DNA of 54,344 nucleotides from Venturia oleaginea. Its lineage: Eukaryota; Ascomycota; Dothideomycetes; Venturiales; Venturiaceae. A program made the position numbers and the translations under genes. The DNA lies in the NCBI GenBank assembly GCA_013176395.1, contig JABMLP010000049.1:1-54344 (forward strand), read 5' to 3'. Each line of letters opens with the position of its first letter. Within the stretch, counting starts at the first letter, position 1. This document shows, in pieces, positions 41,009 to 51,479 of the stretch. A model generated the notes under the pieces. That model saw only the letters and a program-made list of their open reading frames with translations, was not told the origin of the DNA and searched no databases.

Positions 41009-41753
41009 TCACGTCGCGTATGCGCCAACATCTGTTTCAGCTTTCAAAGCATCTTTGCTATTCAAACACGTTTCTTCTGCCTCTCTTGCTATCGTGTTCC
41101 ATTCTTCGATGCCGAATTCGCCCTCACTTTCTGCAAGCAGCATTTCGCCAGTTCCAGCGAAAGCGAAGACATGCTGTGAGTTCTTGGATGTAATAAAGGT
41201 AGAAGTGTAAATGGTGTCGAGGGGGATCGAGGCGGACAAGAGGGCGTGGAGGGAGGTTTGGAGGAGAGAAGGGAGCAGGGCCAGTATCTATCGCGCGTGT
41301 TAGCGTCAGGTTTGGATGGGCCAAGGTCAAGGGACAATTGTACAGAGCTTGGATTCGTCTTCACGTCTGAAGGTGGTAGAGCTGAAAAGTCAGGTATCGA
41401 GAGGATTTGGAGCGTCAATTGGATAAGGGTGCGCGGGAATTGGTGCGTGAGAATTATACGCGTGAGGGTCGCATGGAGGATTGATTCGAGGTAGCGCTCT
41501 TTTGTTCCTAGGAAAGTGCTGTAAGTATCACGATCTCGACGTAGCCCCCCTGATTCAGTTCGAAGTGATGGAGAGCGTATATGAACATACCACCGACACC
41601 GCTTGCAGGCCTGATATGAACCTCGACACCTGCTTCTTCGGCTAATTCATCGCGGCGTTGGGCTTCGATGGGACCATTTAAGGCGGCGAGAACGGTGTAT
41701 CCATTTGATGAGTATGTAGCCGAGCCATCAGCACGGTGGAGAGGAGCTACCAT
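41009..41753 (-). CDS. RRP46: Exosome RNase PH-like subunit RRP46
   Basis: Ring subunit of the RNA exosome, which processes and degrades RNA in nucleus and cytoplasm; the RNase PH domain is structural in fungi. Three exons (41753-41591, 41507-41344, 41287-41009) with GT-AG introns of 83 and 56 bases give about 201 residues. The N-terminal signature is HRADGSATYSSNGYTVLAA, then NGPIEAQRRDELAEEAGVEV and IRPASGVGG. Splicing joins GVGGTKERYLESIL, LTHQFPRTLIQLTLQIL, TNPSSILALLPSLL and ASIPLDTIYTST, matching the family core. The end (ETDVGAYAT) is somewhat shorter than usual, so a small extra C-terminal exon may be missing. The start at 41753 is the first Met before LHRADGSA; a further upstream exon is possible. 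Confidence 0.88.
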
Positions 41754-42013
41754 CCTATCAATAAAAGAGAGTGGTTATGAAAAGCTGAACTGTTGTTGTC
41801 TCAAAAAAAGGCGTGATAATGGAGAAGAGGGTGCTTATCGATAAGAGCGAAATTTAGTACTAGCTTCTCGTCCGAATGGTTCCACCTCTTCAATTCCCCC
41901 ATTAGACTCTACGCTATAGAACTTGGATCAAGGAAACGCTCAGCTTTCACCCTTCACCTATCCCAAAAAAGTCTACCTTGGAACGGAACGAACTTCCATA
42001 AATAATAACTTCG

Positions 42014-43233
42014 ATGACGCTACTCTCGTCCTTGAGCCGCTGGCTGAAGCGCGCATGGGAGCGCATCTGGAAGCTCGTAACTCCTTCACCGAAAAGCTCT
42101 CGACTTCTCGAGCTACCATCTGAACTTCTCGAGTGCGTTCTCGACCATATAAATCTCGTAGACAATATCATTCTTTCTCAGACTTTTAAGGTCTTGCGCG
42201 GATGACTATCGGCAGAATGTTGTATCTCTTTCATACAGTCCACATCTGAGGAGAAGGTGATTCTTCGGAACGAGATTGCGTGCAGGCTTCCTGCCTTCAG
42301 GATTTGTATTACTTGCAGCCAGCTACACATGTATGTCGTTTTAACTTCTATCCCTTGGCGGCACAGTCCGTTAAAAATAAACTCACTTCAATTCAGTAGT
42401 GGCACTCTCAAAGCACAATTAACGCCGATAAATTTCTGGCAAATGCATTTTGATATTGCCAGAAATTTTTCAACATCGAATCAAGAAGAATCGCATGCGC
42501 GACATCTTCGACAAAGAGTGTCTCAACCCCACCTCGAGTTAAAATCTAGCTAACAAGTCTTTCTAGGATCAATTTCAATGAAGAACCTGTGCATTCGCTG
42601 GCCCGATCCGATTATTGCCGCAGGAGTCTTGCTACCGTTCCTGTAGACGCCATTAGTTGCAATCAAAAAGTCGCATTTCATGTCATAGGTACAGCCATTA
42701 AACTGGCGGCCATGAACTGCCATCCGGATTATCTAGCAGCAATACTGCGAGCCGAGACGAGACCCAAGATGTTTTGGAGTGTAGGAGACCAGACGACAGT
42801 GTGGCCTAAGATTATTCAAGGCAGATTCGTGCTCAAGCTTTGTCGGGACTTCACCAAATGGAAAGGCAGGGTATGTCTCGATTCGTTAACAGGTCCATTT
42901 GGTGGTATCTGCCTACATCTCACCTTGATTGACGGTGAGAGAGCACGATTGGGCCAAGAGATCAAAGCCGCCTTTGAGGAACATGAACGTCAAGACTGTG
43001 CTAGAGACTCAATCATCAAGAGAACATTCTCTTGTAACTCTTGTCCCACTGATGTTGAGCTGGAGATTGGAGCAGAGCACGCTAGATTCCTCGTGTGGTG
43101 TGATCTAGGAACGAGAACATATCCTGTAGATGAGCTCTGGTTAAACCGTACACGATTTGTCCCTTTCGGCCACACATACCCAACATACAACTACGAGCAT
43201 AGGAGCATTCGGGAAAGCTATGAACACAGATGA
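42014..43233 (+). pseudogene. F-box protein, interrupted by an in-frame stop
   Basis: Reads as a fungal F-box protein, a substrate adaptor type for SCF ubiquitin ligases. The F-box lies at about residues 30-62 (LLELPSELLECVLDHINLVD, then LSQTF). The typical follow-up motif ILRNEIACRLPAFRICITCSQLH is in the same frame but is separated by a single TGA at 42203-42205. A 236-base GT-AG intron (42331-42566, GTATGT donor, CTAAC branch) then joins to INFNEEPVHSLARSDYCRR and a C-terminal half that runs to 43233 with a Cys pair (FSCNSCPTD). The TGA could come from a CGA codon by C-to-T change. A small intron covering the stop (GTAGAC to GGCAG, 42159-42216) is an alternative but would remove part of the F-box. 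Probably a recent pseudogene. Confidence 0.65.
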
Positions 43234-44350
43234 TTGGCAAGGGCAGGGCGCGTTTCGCCACGGGAGCATCAGGGTCATGAGACAAGACAATGTATAGTTG
43301 ATATTCACTATCTGATAATACTATCATATGCTTGTCCATATCCATCCTGCTTGCCTCAACGTCTGAACCTGTGTACTTAAGCCCAAGCGCCGTGATGTGA
43401 GTGGCTGAGACAACTGAATGTGAGATGCTGGGACCCAATGTTTAGGGCCGGAGTGGAGTTGAGGCTGCGGTCCATGTTAGAATTCTATGGATGCAAAAGG
43501 CAGAAAGAATCAGTTTGGGGACTCGCATTAGCTTCACCACGAGGGCTACTAGACTTCAACACCATGATGAGGTTGCGAGTTCTATTGAAGGACCCCCCCT
43601 CCCCCCTTACCCATCCCATCCCTGGGGCCCCCTAGACGTGCTCTCCTGGGCGTCTAAGGTAGGAACTGCGGATAGTTATTTCATTCTGAGGTGTGGGCGG
43701 TGTTTGGTCCATTAGGCGGATGAGAATGGGTTTAAAGAAAGTTTCTGGTCAGCAAGAGCCTTTCAAGGGCGTGTTCGTAAACTCGATTTCAATGCAATTA
43801 GCACAGGTGTGTTTCTGGCTGAAATGGTCGAATACTGGCTTGAGTTCGCATTTTGAATGCAAATGATAGGATCTCTTGATTCTTTGAAAAAATATTCAAA
43901 ACTGAATGCTACCAGCATCGGCGTTAAGGGTACTAACCAATCAGCGAAGAGGAATCTCGCCTTGTCTCGTTGCTGGATGCACTCGTGTCAATTCTTATCG
44001 TAGAAAACCTCTCCACGGAACAGCTCTCTAAAGCCCCCTCTATTTAGGGTCTACCCGCTGAGAGTTAAGGTAGGGTCTAAGGATATATTTAAATCGCGAT
44101 CATGTCTTACTCAATTTATCTAGCAGGAAGAGATCCCACCAAAATTCTACTGGTACATTGAAATCGAGGTTACGAACACGACCCCGACATTCGAGGAGAT
44201 CAAATCTAGTAAATATACCAACATTTCTTAAACATGTTATCAGTGTCAAAGTCGTCTCCAGTCCTCTGTCACACTGGGAAAAGTTTGATTACAAACCGCG
44301 AGTTACTCCTACATCGCCTGAGATTCGAATCTCGAGATAAATTCAAGAAA
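43234..44350. other. Gene-poor stretch before a transposon remnant
   Basis: About 1.1 kb with only short overlapping ORFs (43420-43635, 43491-43715, 44158-44340), none with a domain. A CCCCCCCTCCCCCCTTACCC low-complexity run lies near 43592. A small GATTCGAATC palindrome near 44322 resembles a tRNA T-loop but has no tRNA around it. Confidence 0.4.
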
Positions 44351-45040
44351 TCTCATCTTCTTCAGCCGCTTGATGTAAGCTGTTTTTCGCCTTTGAAACG
44401 CTCCTACGGCCAAGCAGTTCAAGAGCTTGTTCGTCAGGGAACCCACCATATTGATAAAGAGGACTTTCTATCAATCTATGCAAGCATCCGACCTACTATC
44501 TTCTCTGAGCAGAATATTAAGAGCGGTTTTCAAGCGACAGGAATTATTCCGTACGACCCGCAGCGCGTTCTTTCGTCGCTTACAGTTACCAAAACGCCCT
44601 CACCACCAGGTACACCCCATGGAGTAGCGCCACACTGGACGTCAGAAACTCCTCGTGCGATAGCTCAGCTTGAGCAGCAGGCTCAGCTCGTCCGAAATCT
44701 TCTTCATCGCCAATCTCAGAGCCCAAGTAGTCAAGCAATTGGTCAACTCATCAAAGGATGTCAAGTCGCAATGAATTCAGCAGTAATACTTGCAGAAAAG
44801 AATAGGAAGCTTCGTACAGAGAACCAACGACGAAAACAGAAGCAACAGTATCGTAGACGATATATTGCATATGGAGGCGTTTTATAAGCTCAACAGGGTC
44901 AGTTCTTGGTCGAGGGATGCGAAAATAGCTCTAGAGATAGTGTTCAAGATCAGGAAGTCGTCGTACGACAGCGAGCATTACCAACATGTAGTGGCTGCGG
45001 CATTCAAGGTCATAAGATCAATCGATGCCCAAATACGTAA
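44351..45040 (+). pseudogene. 3' remnant of a pogo transposase with zinc knuckle
   Basis: C-terminal part of a Fot1/pogo transposase. It starts abruptly at SHLLQPLDVSCFSPLKR, the motif with the third catalytic Asp, and continues through HHIDKEDFLSIYASIRP, SGFQATGIIPYDPQRVL, TPSPPGTP and the helical tail AIGQLIKGCQVAMNSAVILA. A TAA at 44885-44887 interrupts it. The same frame then goes on to a CCHC zinc knuckle CSGCGIQGHKINRC near 44987-45028 and stops at 45040. The N-terminal two thirds, including DNA-binding domains and two catalytic residues, are missing. It is related to but distinct from the other four pogo transposases here. Confidence 0.85.
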
Positions 45041-45122
45041 AGAATGTATTGTTAGAATTATTTTAACAAAAGCTGTATTGGTGGGAGGTTTATCGCACGA
45101 TGACTTGAGATTTAGTGGTTGG

Positions 45123-45166
45123 GGTGGCCAAGTGAGTGGGGCGGCCAAGTGAGTGGTGAAACACGT
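45123..45166 (+). repeat. Right terminal repeat of pogo remnant: two 17-bp units
   Basis: GGTGGCCAAGTGAGTGG (45123-45139) and GGCGGCCAAGTGAGTGG (45140-45156) are tandem 17-bp units followed by a short end finishing ACACGT (45161-45166) and then TA. This matches the terminal layout of the other pogo elements. It lies only 102 bases upstream of the PEX4 start codon. Confidence 0.78.
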
Positions 45167-45268
45167 TACCGATTTCCCCAGCCTCTAGATCCACACCACA
45201 ACAACCCCACGCTCCCTCACTCCTTTATAATAGCACTATTTTTAAACCCTCCTTCTCCCGTCAGAACC

Positions 45269-45987
45269 ATGTCCTCTTCGGGAACAAAGTCCTCCACGCG
45301 ATCAACGACCAAGAGATTAATACAGGAGTTACAAGACTACCATAATGATCTTAATCCGGCGCTGCTGCATCTTGGACCTGTGAATGATGATGAGTTGATG
45401 AAGTGGCAGGCGGTCTTGAAGGGGGTGGAGGGGACTGCATATGAAGGTTTGTGATTTTTTTACATGTGAAGAGTAAGGACAGATAGAGAACGAAGTGAAG
45501 AGAAATGCACTTTGATCATGGGCGTCCTGATGGCGAAAGTCGAAGCTTTACGAAGTGGCAACACGCGTCTTCCTACTCTTCAAATACCTCGCCTCCTCAC
45601 ACCTTGGCAAAGGCTGTCACTAACTCTACGGTAGGCGGCCGTTGGCTCCTCTCCATCACCATCCCAGCAACCTATCCTCTCGCACCTCCCACGATAACCT
45701 TCGACACACCAATCTGCCACCCAAATATCCACTTCAAAACTGGCGAAATCTGTCTTGATCTTCTCAAATCCTCTTGGAGCCCCGCATACACTATCTCCTC
45801 GACGTTGACGGCGATACAACAGTTGCTTGAGAGTGGGGAACCAGACAGTCCGTTGAATATTGATGTGGCTTTGCTCATGAGGGAGGGAGACTGGATGGCT
45901 GTGGGGGCTTTGGTGAAGTTTTACACGGGGATGTATCGGTATGATGGTGATTTGGTGCGTGGTGTTGGTTGGGATGGGAGAAGTTGA
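45269..45987 (+). CDS. PEX4: Peroxisomal ubiquitin-conjugating enzyme E2 (PEX4-like)
   Basis: E2 enzyme that, in fungi, ubiquitinates the PEX5 import receptor at the peroxisome membrane for recycling. Two exons (45269-45446 and 45635-45987) separated by a 188-base GT-AG intron with a CACTAAC branch site give 176 residues. Splicing restores AYEGGRWLLSITIP. The UBC fold carries PLAPPTITFDTPICHPNIHF with the HPN motif (88-90) and the catalytic cysteine C99 in GEICLDLL. SWSPAYTISSTLTAIQQLL and the EPDSPLNIDVA stretch follow. The combination PALLHLGPVNDDEL near the N-terminus and HFKTGEICLDLLKSSWSPAYT is characteristic of PEX4 rather than general E2s. The transposon end just upstream may contribute to its promoter. 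Confidence 0.88.
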
Positions 45988-46468
45988 TGGGACATGGCCA
46001 TGAGATGACAAGAGCTGCGTAATGGGCGTACATTGAACTTTGAATGGTCATGGAGAAGAGCTGGTGGATGGAAATGATTTGCACATACGATGATCAATAC
46101 ATAACGGAGCGAGAGAGAGATACCCAAGACTTGGTTTTCCCAGACAGGAGTAGGAGATAGGCACTTGACTGTGAGACCCAACATTCATTTGCATTTTAGC
46201 ATTCGACTATTCCTAGATGGAGGTATAGCAGATCTTATTGAACTATGGAAGGCCTGGGTCTGAAAATCAATTGAAAACAACCATGTTTTTCCCAGCATCA
46301 ACACGACCTGATGTTAAACGCAAGATGTGGAGACGAAGCCTGATGGTATTTTACTTAGCAACTTATTTTTAGTTTCAGCAAATGATATCACGTGATATTG
46401 TCTATTCGGCCACTGTGACAAGTTAATGCGGTATGCCCTCCTTGTGAGTCAAACGACAACCAACCTCA
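45988..46468. other. Intergenic between PEX4 and cysteinyl-tRNA synthetase
   Basis: About 480 bases, with the PEX4 3' UTR and the synthetase promoter. Overlapping minus-strand ORFs (45875-46184) have no domain. No RNA gene is seen. Confidence 0.45.
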
Positions 46469-46570
46469 ATGCTCCTCGCATTCGCGGTTAAACACCAACC
46501 CAGACACCAACTGTGCAGAGCATTACTTTGCCGAACCAGTCAAAGAACTAACATACAAATCTGCCAGAGC

Positions 46571-49136
46571 ATGGCTTCTCCGAGTCAGCCCGCTTGGAAA
46601 GCTCCAAATCGAAATCCTCAATTGTCGCTACCTGAACTCAAGATACTGAACAGTCTTACGAGGCAAAAGGATGCATTTGTTCCTATTGACCCAGCTGGAA
46701 AGACTATCACATTCTATGCCTGCGGACCGACTCCTTATGGTAAGTACTTGACCAATCGTAAGAAGGTGTCATCTAATTCTCCATCTCCCAGACGACTCAC
46801 ATCTAGGTCATGCCAAAAACTACGTTCAAATCGATACCATTAGACGAATATTGACCGACTACTTGGCTTCAAGGTCCACTTTGTCATGAATTCTACGAAC
46901 ATCGATGATAAGATCATCGTCAGGGCAAGACAGCAATTTTTGCTAGCACGATTCAAGTCTGCGCACAACCTTGCAAATACTGCGGTGCCCGGAGATGTCC
47001 TGGAATCGACTCAGAAAGCTCTGGAGTTCTACTCTCTGAAGAACATATCAGTCGCACCCAAAGTCGGCGAGCTCGAACGCTATATTCAAGAAGTCGACGC
47101 CTTGCCGGCCCTCGATCCGAAGCTCCAACTACATATACGTGTCGCTAAAGCCGGTGCTGAAGCCTTGATACGAGCGAAGGATCTGGACTTGGTATCATTC
47201 TATGCTATGGTAGACGACTTGCTATTACCGTACCTCGACTCAATTCACCGATCCGACATCAAGCCAGATGATCATCAGATCTTCCTTAACTTGACCGACA
47301 AATATGAGAATCGTTTCTTTGAAGACATGCACAGTTTGAACGTCTTAAAACCAAACCAACTTACCCGGGTGACGGAGTTTGTACCTCAGATTGTGGCCTT
47401 CATCGAGAAAATTATTGCAAATGGTTTCGCGTATGCAACCACCGACGGAGTTTACTTCGACACAGATGCGTTTCAGAAGGCCGGTTTCCCATATGCTCGA
47501 CTCGCGCCATGGAGCAAGAATGACCAGGAACTGCAAGCAGATGGCGAAGGATCATTATCGCAAACAGATACGAAACGGAGCGACTCTCATTTCGCTCTAT
47601 GGAAGGCTAGTAAGCCAGGGGAACCAGCATGGCCCAGTCCATTCGGAATGGGTCGTCCTGGCTGGCATATTGAATGGTAAGTCTCAAGACCGGGCCAATA
47701 ATCTTTGTTCTAACACTCTACATAGCTCGGTTATGGCATCTGAAGTATTCGGCAAAGCAATGGACATTCATGGTGAGTGTTTTCTGCGAAGTGCTCAAGT
47801 ATCTTACCATGTCTGCTAATATGGCCAGCTGGTGGCATCGACTTGAAGTTCCCGCATCACGACAACGAGTTGGCTCAGTCAGAAGCTTACTGGGGTGCCA
47901 GCGCATCTGAGTCACCTGGTCAGTGGGTGAACTATTTCATCCATGTCGGACATCTGAGGTGAGCCAATTGAATCCCTCAGTCGTTTCTTTGGCCCCAGTC
48001 TGCTAATCATGACCAGTATTCGTGGCCTGAAGATGAGTAAAAGTCTCAAGAATTTCACCTCCATTCGAAGCGCTCTCAAAGAATGGAATGCCCGGGCTCT
48101 CCGAATCAGTTTTCTCCTAGGCTTGTGGTCTGATGGCATTGAAATTGGTGATGATATACTGAAGTTGACTGCTTCTTGGGAAGGCAAACTGAACAACTTC
48201 TTCCTCAAAGCCATGGATTTACAAGCAACCACAGAGTTGGTGGAGTCCAGCTCTGACGATGCCAAGGTTCTTTCGACTGCTTTTGAAAAGGCAAAACAAG
48301 AGTTTGACGTAGCTATGTGCGATTCATTCAATACGCCTCTCGCCATGAGGGTAATATCAGATCTTGTTGTGGAAGTCAATTCAGTCAATACTACTGCAGC
48401 GCCAATAGAGACATTGGCGATCGCGAAGTGGCTCACGCAAACGGTCACGATGCTCGGACTGAATCATCAACCTGACCAGCAAGAAGTACCCCAAATCGGA
48501 TGGTCTGGCCTTGAGATCCTAGAGGAAGCCAAGGCTTACGTACTTCCTGCATCTGCATTGCGAGACCAGGTTCGAGCTTCAGCACGGTCTCGGGACTTGG
48601 ACTACGAGGCGATTATCAAGGCTGCGAACACGGATGTCAAGGCATCGGAAGATACTAACAGTTATGCCCGAATTTTAAATCAGTTTCAGACAGATGTAAA
48701 ACAGCTTGCAAACGCCCAGGCACCGAAAGGTGACCTCCTAGCCCTTTGCGATGCTCTCCGCGACACTCACCTCTGGAACCTAAGTATTTACCTCGAGGAT
48801 CGCGACACAGAAGGCAACCCAACCGCACTCGTTCGGCCTCTTGATCGTGGCCTCATACAAGCGAGAGCAGAACAAGAATCTATTGCTAAAGCGAAACTAA
48901 AGGCAAGAGCGGAGCTTGAAGCTAAGAAGCTGGAGCAAGAAAAAGCAGCGGCTGAAAAGGCGAAAATAAGCCCAGAAATGATGTTTCGGACAGAGGAGTT
49001 CAGAGAGTGGGATGAGATGGGCGTTCCAACGATTGATGCCAAAGGCGATGAGGTTTCGAAGAGTAGGAAGAAGAAGTTGCTCAAGGAGTGGGAGAAGCAG
49101 AAGAAGTTACATGACGAGTGGAAGGCTGCTCAGTAG
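46571..49136 (+). CDS. Cysteinyl-tRNA synthetase, with an apparent one-base frameshift
   Basis: Class I synthetase charging tRNA-Cys with cysteine. Exons: 46571-46739, 46792-47676, 47726-47772, 47829-47958 and 48017-49136, with GT-AG introns of 49-58 bases. Motifs in order are the zinc ligand Cys and first motif in [20 protein letters not shown] (the HIGH box reads HLGH), [34 protein letters not shown], and KMSKSLKNF. The C-terminal extension is a charged Lys/Glu coiled coil typical of eukaryotic enzymes. Within exon 2 the frame breaks near 46862: TDYL must continue as [16 protein letters not shown], but the sequence has GGCTTC where GGGCTTC is needed, so one base is missing. For an essential gene this is more likely a sequence error than a true mutation. 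An in-frame upstream ATG at 46469 would add a basic, mitochondrial-type leader. Confidence 0.9.
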
Positions 49137-49627
49137 TGACAAACTGTACATTATATATGTATGGCGTGATTCAAGTCTCGATCGGGGTCCGTTTACTTTG
49201 TAAAAGTCTAAGGCCCACAAAAAGATTTTTGTCGTGATATCGCTTATCGACTGCACGATGATTTGTATATTCTGTAGATCCGGCGACTTCCATAAACTCA
49301 ACCGACTGACTACCCACCACTAACATAGTACGGTTCTCTTGCTCACCACATCGACACGAATCTCCCGACCATCGCGTCGCACACTCATCGAACTCAGCAC
49401 TCACATTGCAGGCCGCGCCATACCCGGAATTCTCGGGACCGCAGAACTCGACGCTCAAGTCGAGAGATATTGTGCTGTGCCAATGGACCTCAAATCCTTC
49501 ATTTGCTTTCCTCTGATATTAAGTTGGGGATCAGTGAAAAGGTTACGGAGGGGCCAATGATACGTACCAGAGAATAAACTCCCAGTGGACCAGATCGGTT
49601 TGCTTCTCTTTTTAAATCCTATCATTA
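49137..49627. other. Intergenic downstream of the synthetase
   Basis: About 490 bases before a transposon insertion. Short ORFs (49171-49458 minus, 49339-49560 plus) overlap and show no domain. It should include the synthetase 3' UTR. Confidence 0.45.
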
Positions 49628-51477
49628 ACGTATTCGATCACCCAACTCGTCAGATCACCCAACCGGTCAAAATTTCTTGGCACGACCATCTTATATTATG
49701 ACTCTTCAATTTCATCGCTATTAACAATAGATTCTAAGTCCGTCGTGCTGCTATCTGATTCAGAAGATATCTCGATATCTTTTTTACAAGTTCGCGCATT
49801 ATGCGCAGTTGCGCCGCAGTTCCTACAGCGCCGTTGAGTTGGTCGGGCTGTTTCTTGATCACCACTACCACGAGCCTTCTTCGATCCCTGAGGCGCTACA
49901 GACGCCTCTGAAGCTACCTGCGCTGCTGCAGTCCCATACTCTATAGTACCACCTTGCTGGATCCACTTCCTTTTGCGACATTTTCGCTTCGTCATTACTG
50001 CCAATTGCTCTTTAAGCTCGCGGTTACGCGCAACAAGTAGAGCGTTTTGGTGCAGCATCAATTCAGCGCCCTTGACAAGCTGGGAAAAGCCAGCCTGCGC
50101 AGTAACTGGTGACCGAGTAAAAGAGTCGCTTACGAGCTTGGATTGGGATCCAAATTCATGAGTATTGCTTGGAGTCTTTGACTGCCACGGCGTTTCTGGG
50201 AGACGGGGTTCTGGCGGGGTACGTAGCCGTACTTCAAGGCGATCCAACACCACCTGCGCGTCGATAGGGACCAGCCCTACTGCCCTCAAAGGCCTTTTGA
50301 CAGTTCTCTTTTGTAAATACGTCGAAAAACGCGTCTTTGAAGGCAGGGAGAAAGCCTTCCTTGTTGATATGGTAGAAGCGTCGGCGTGCCAAGTCCCGGA
50401 CGCGTTGGGGGTACTTGCGCTTCAACGGCGAGAAGCAGACCACATCAAGGGGCTGGAGTATATGCGACGAGTGCGATGGCATGCAGAAGGTTATAATCTT
50501 GTTTTCGAGGCAGTAGTCCTTGAAATCCTGGCTGAGATGGCTCTCCTGGCCGTCCAAAATAAGCAGCCTATACACCCCCACGTGCCGCGCCTTTGTATGC
50601 GCGTCAAAGTGCTTCAACCACTCAAGACTCAGCGCGTTGTTTGTCCAGCCGTTCTCAGAGACTGAAAGCTTCCAATTGCGCGGTATATCTGCGTCCTCAT
50701 ACCACGTAGAGATGTGAACTCGTCCTTTATAGATAATGAATGGCGGGGTCGCATACCCAGCTGCGCAAATGCTCTGAATAACCGTAACCCATTCGCGATC
50801 GCCCGGCTGAATGAGTTCAGGCCTTGTACGTCTCTCAGAGGCTGTAACGACCTTCATTGACCCAATAATACCCATCTGGAAGCCAATCTCGTCAAAGTTG
50901 TGCGTATCCTCGTCGTGGATGCCGTACTTTGCCTTGGTGCCTGCAACGAGCTTGAACCACGTGCCAATAATCTCTGGATCTTCCTGTAGTATCCTCTGCC
51001 TATCCTTGGCTCGATTGAAGGCTGTCTTGAGCTCATCTGAGCGCTTTACGAACCTCTCAGCCCACTTTTTGCCTACTGGCTCTCCACCGCGTATACCCAA
51101 CAGTTTATCCGCCATATCTGCCACCTCACAAAGCCGGGGCGCAAATCCTCGCGAACCGAGGTCGAGGATATATCGGACAAGAGTTTGCTCTTCGGTAAGG
51201 GTAAGTTTCCGACCGTTTGGTGGTCTTTCGAGGATAAATGGGACTCCTCTGACGCGATCGGAGAGGGTTTGTTGTTTAACGTTGAAGGCGCTCGCAGCAG
51301 CCCGTTGGCTTCGGAGTTGGCCGGTATTCAAAGCTTGGATTGCAAGCTGAATTCTCCCTTCGTGTTGGAGTAGTAACTCATTACGTTGCTGGGACATAGT
51401 AGAATAAGAAGAGTAGTTGGGGTCTTGGCAAATTTTGACCGGTTGGGTGATCTGACGGGTTGGGTGATCGAATACGT
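49628..51477 (-). mobile_element. Flipper-like Fot1/pogo transposon with 48-bp terminal inverted repeats
   Basis: A 1850-bp element with 48-bp terminal inverted repeats (49628-49675 and 51430-51477) that differ at one base. It is flanked on both sides by the TA target duplication (49626-49627 and 51478-51479). Each repeat consists of ACGTATTC, two tandem 17-bp units (GATCACCCAACTCGTCA and GATCACCCAACCGGTCA on the left), and AAATTT. From memory, Botrytis cinerea Flipper has about the same length and 48-bp repeats, so this is called Flipper-like. It is structurally complete; only its transposase frame is broken. Confidence 0.93.
49696..51397 (-). pseudogene. Flipper-like pogo transposase with one frameshift
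   Basis: Starts at 51397 (MSQQRNELLLQHEGR) and has the same domain order as the copy at 15.7-17.4 kb: psq HTH, Tc5/CENP-B HTH (LTLTEEQTLVRYILDL to WAERFVKRSDELK), DDE domain with NFDEIGF, LLILDGQESH and LQPLDVVCF, a long tail and a zinc knuckle CRNCGATAHNARTC near the C-terminus. The frame is open to about 50290, where one extra base (in the stretch after QKAFE) shifts it. The rest (LVPIDAQVVLDRLEVRLRTP onward) continues in another frame to 49696. Apart from this single indel it is intact, with all three catalytic aspartates. The Gln in DGQESH, where relatives have His, is a variation next to the second aspartate. Confidence 0.9.
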
Positions 51478-51479
51478 TA

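Noticed and set aside
44318..44340. GATTCGAATC resembling a tRNA T-loop
   Set aside because: No acceptor stem, anticodon arm or D-loop can be formed in the neighbouring bases; likely a chance palindrome.
50165..50665. 166-codon plus-strand ORF opposite the Flipper-like transposase
   Set aside because: Antisense shadow of the transposase DDE region; no own motif.
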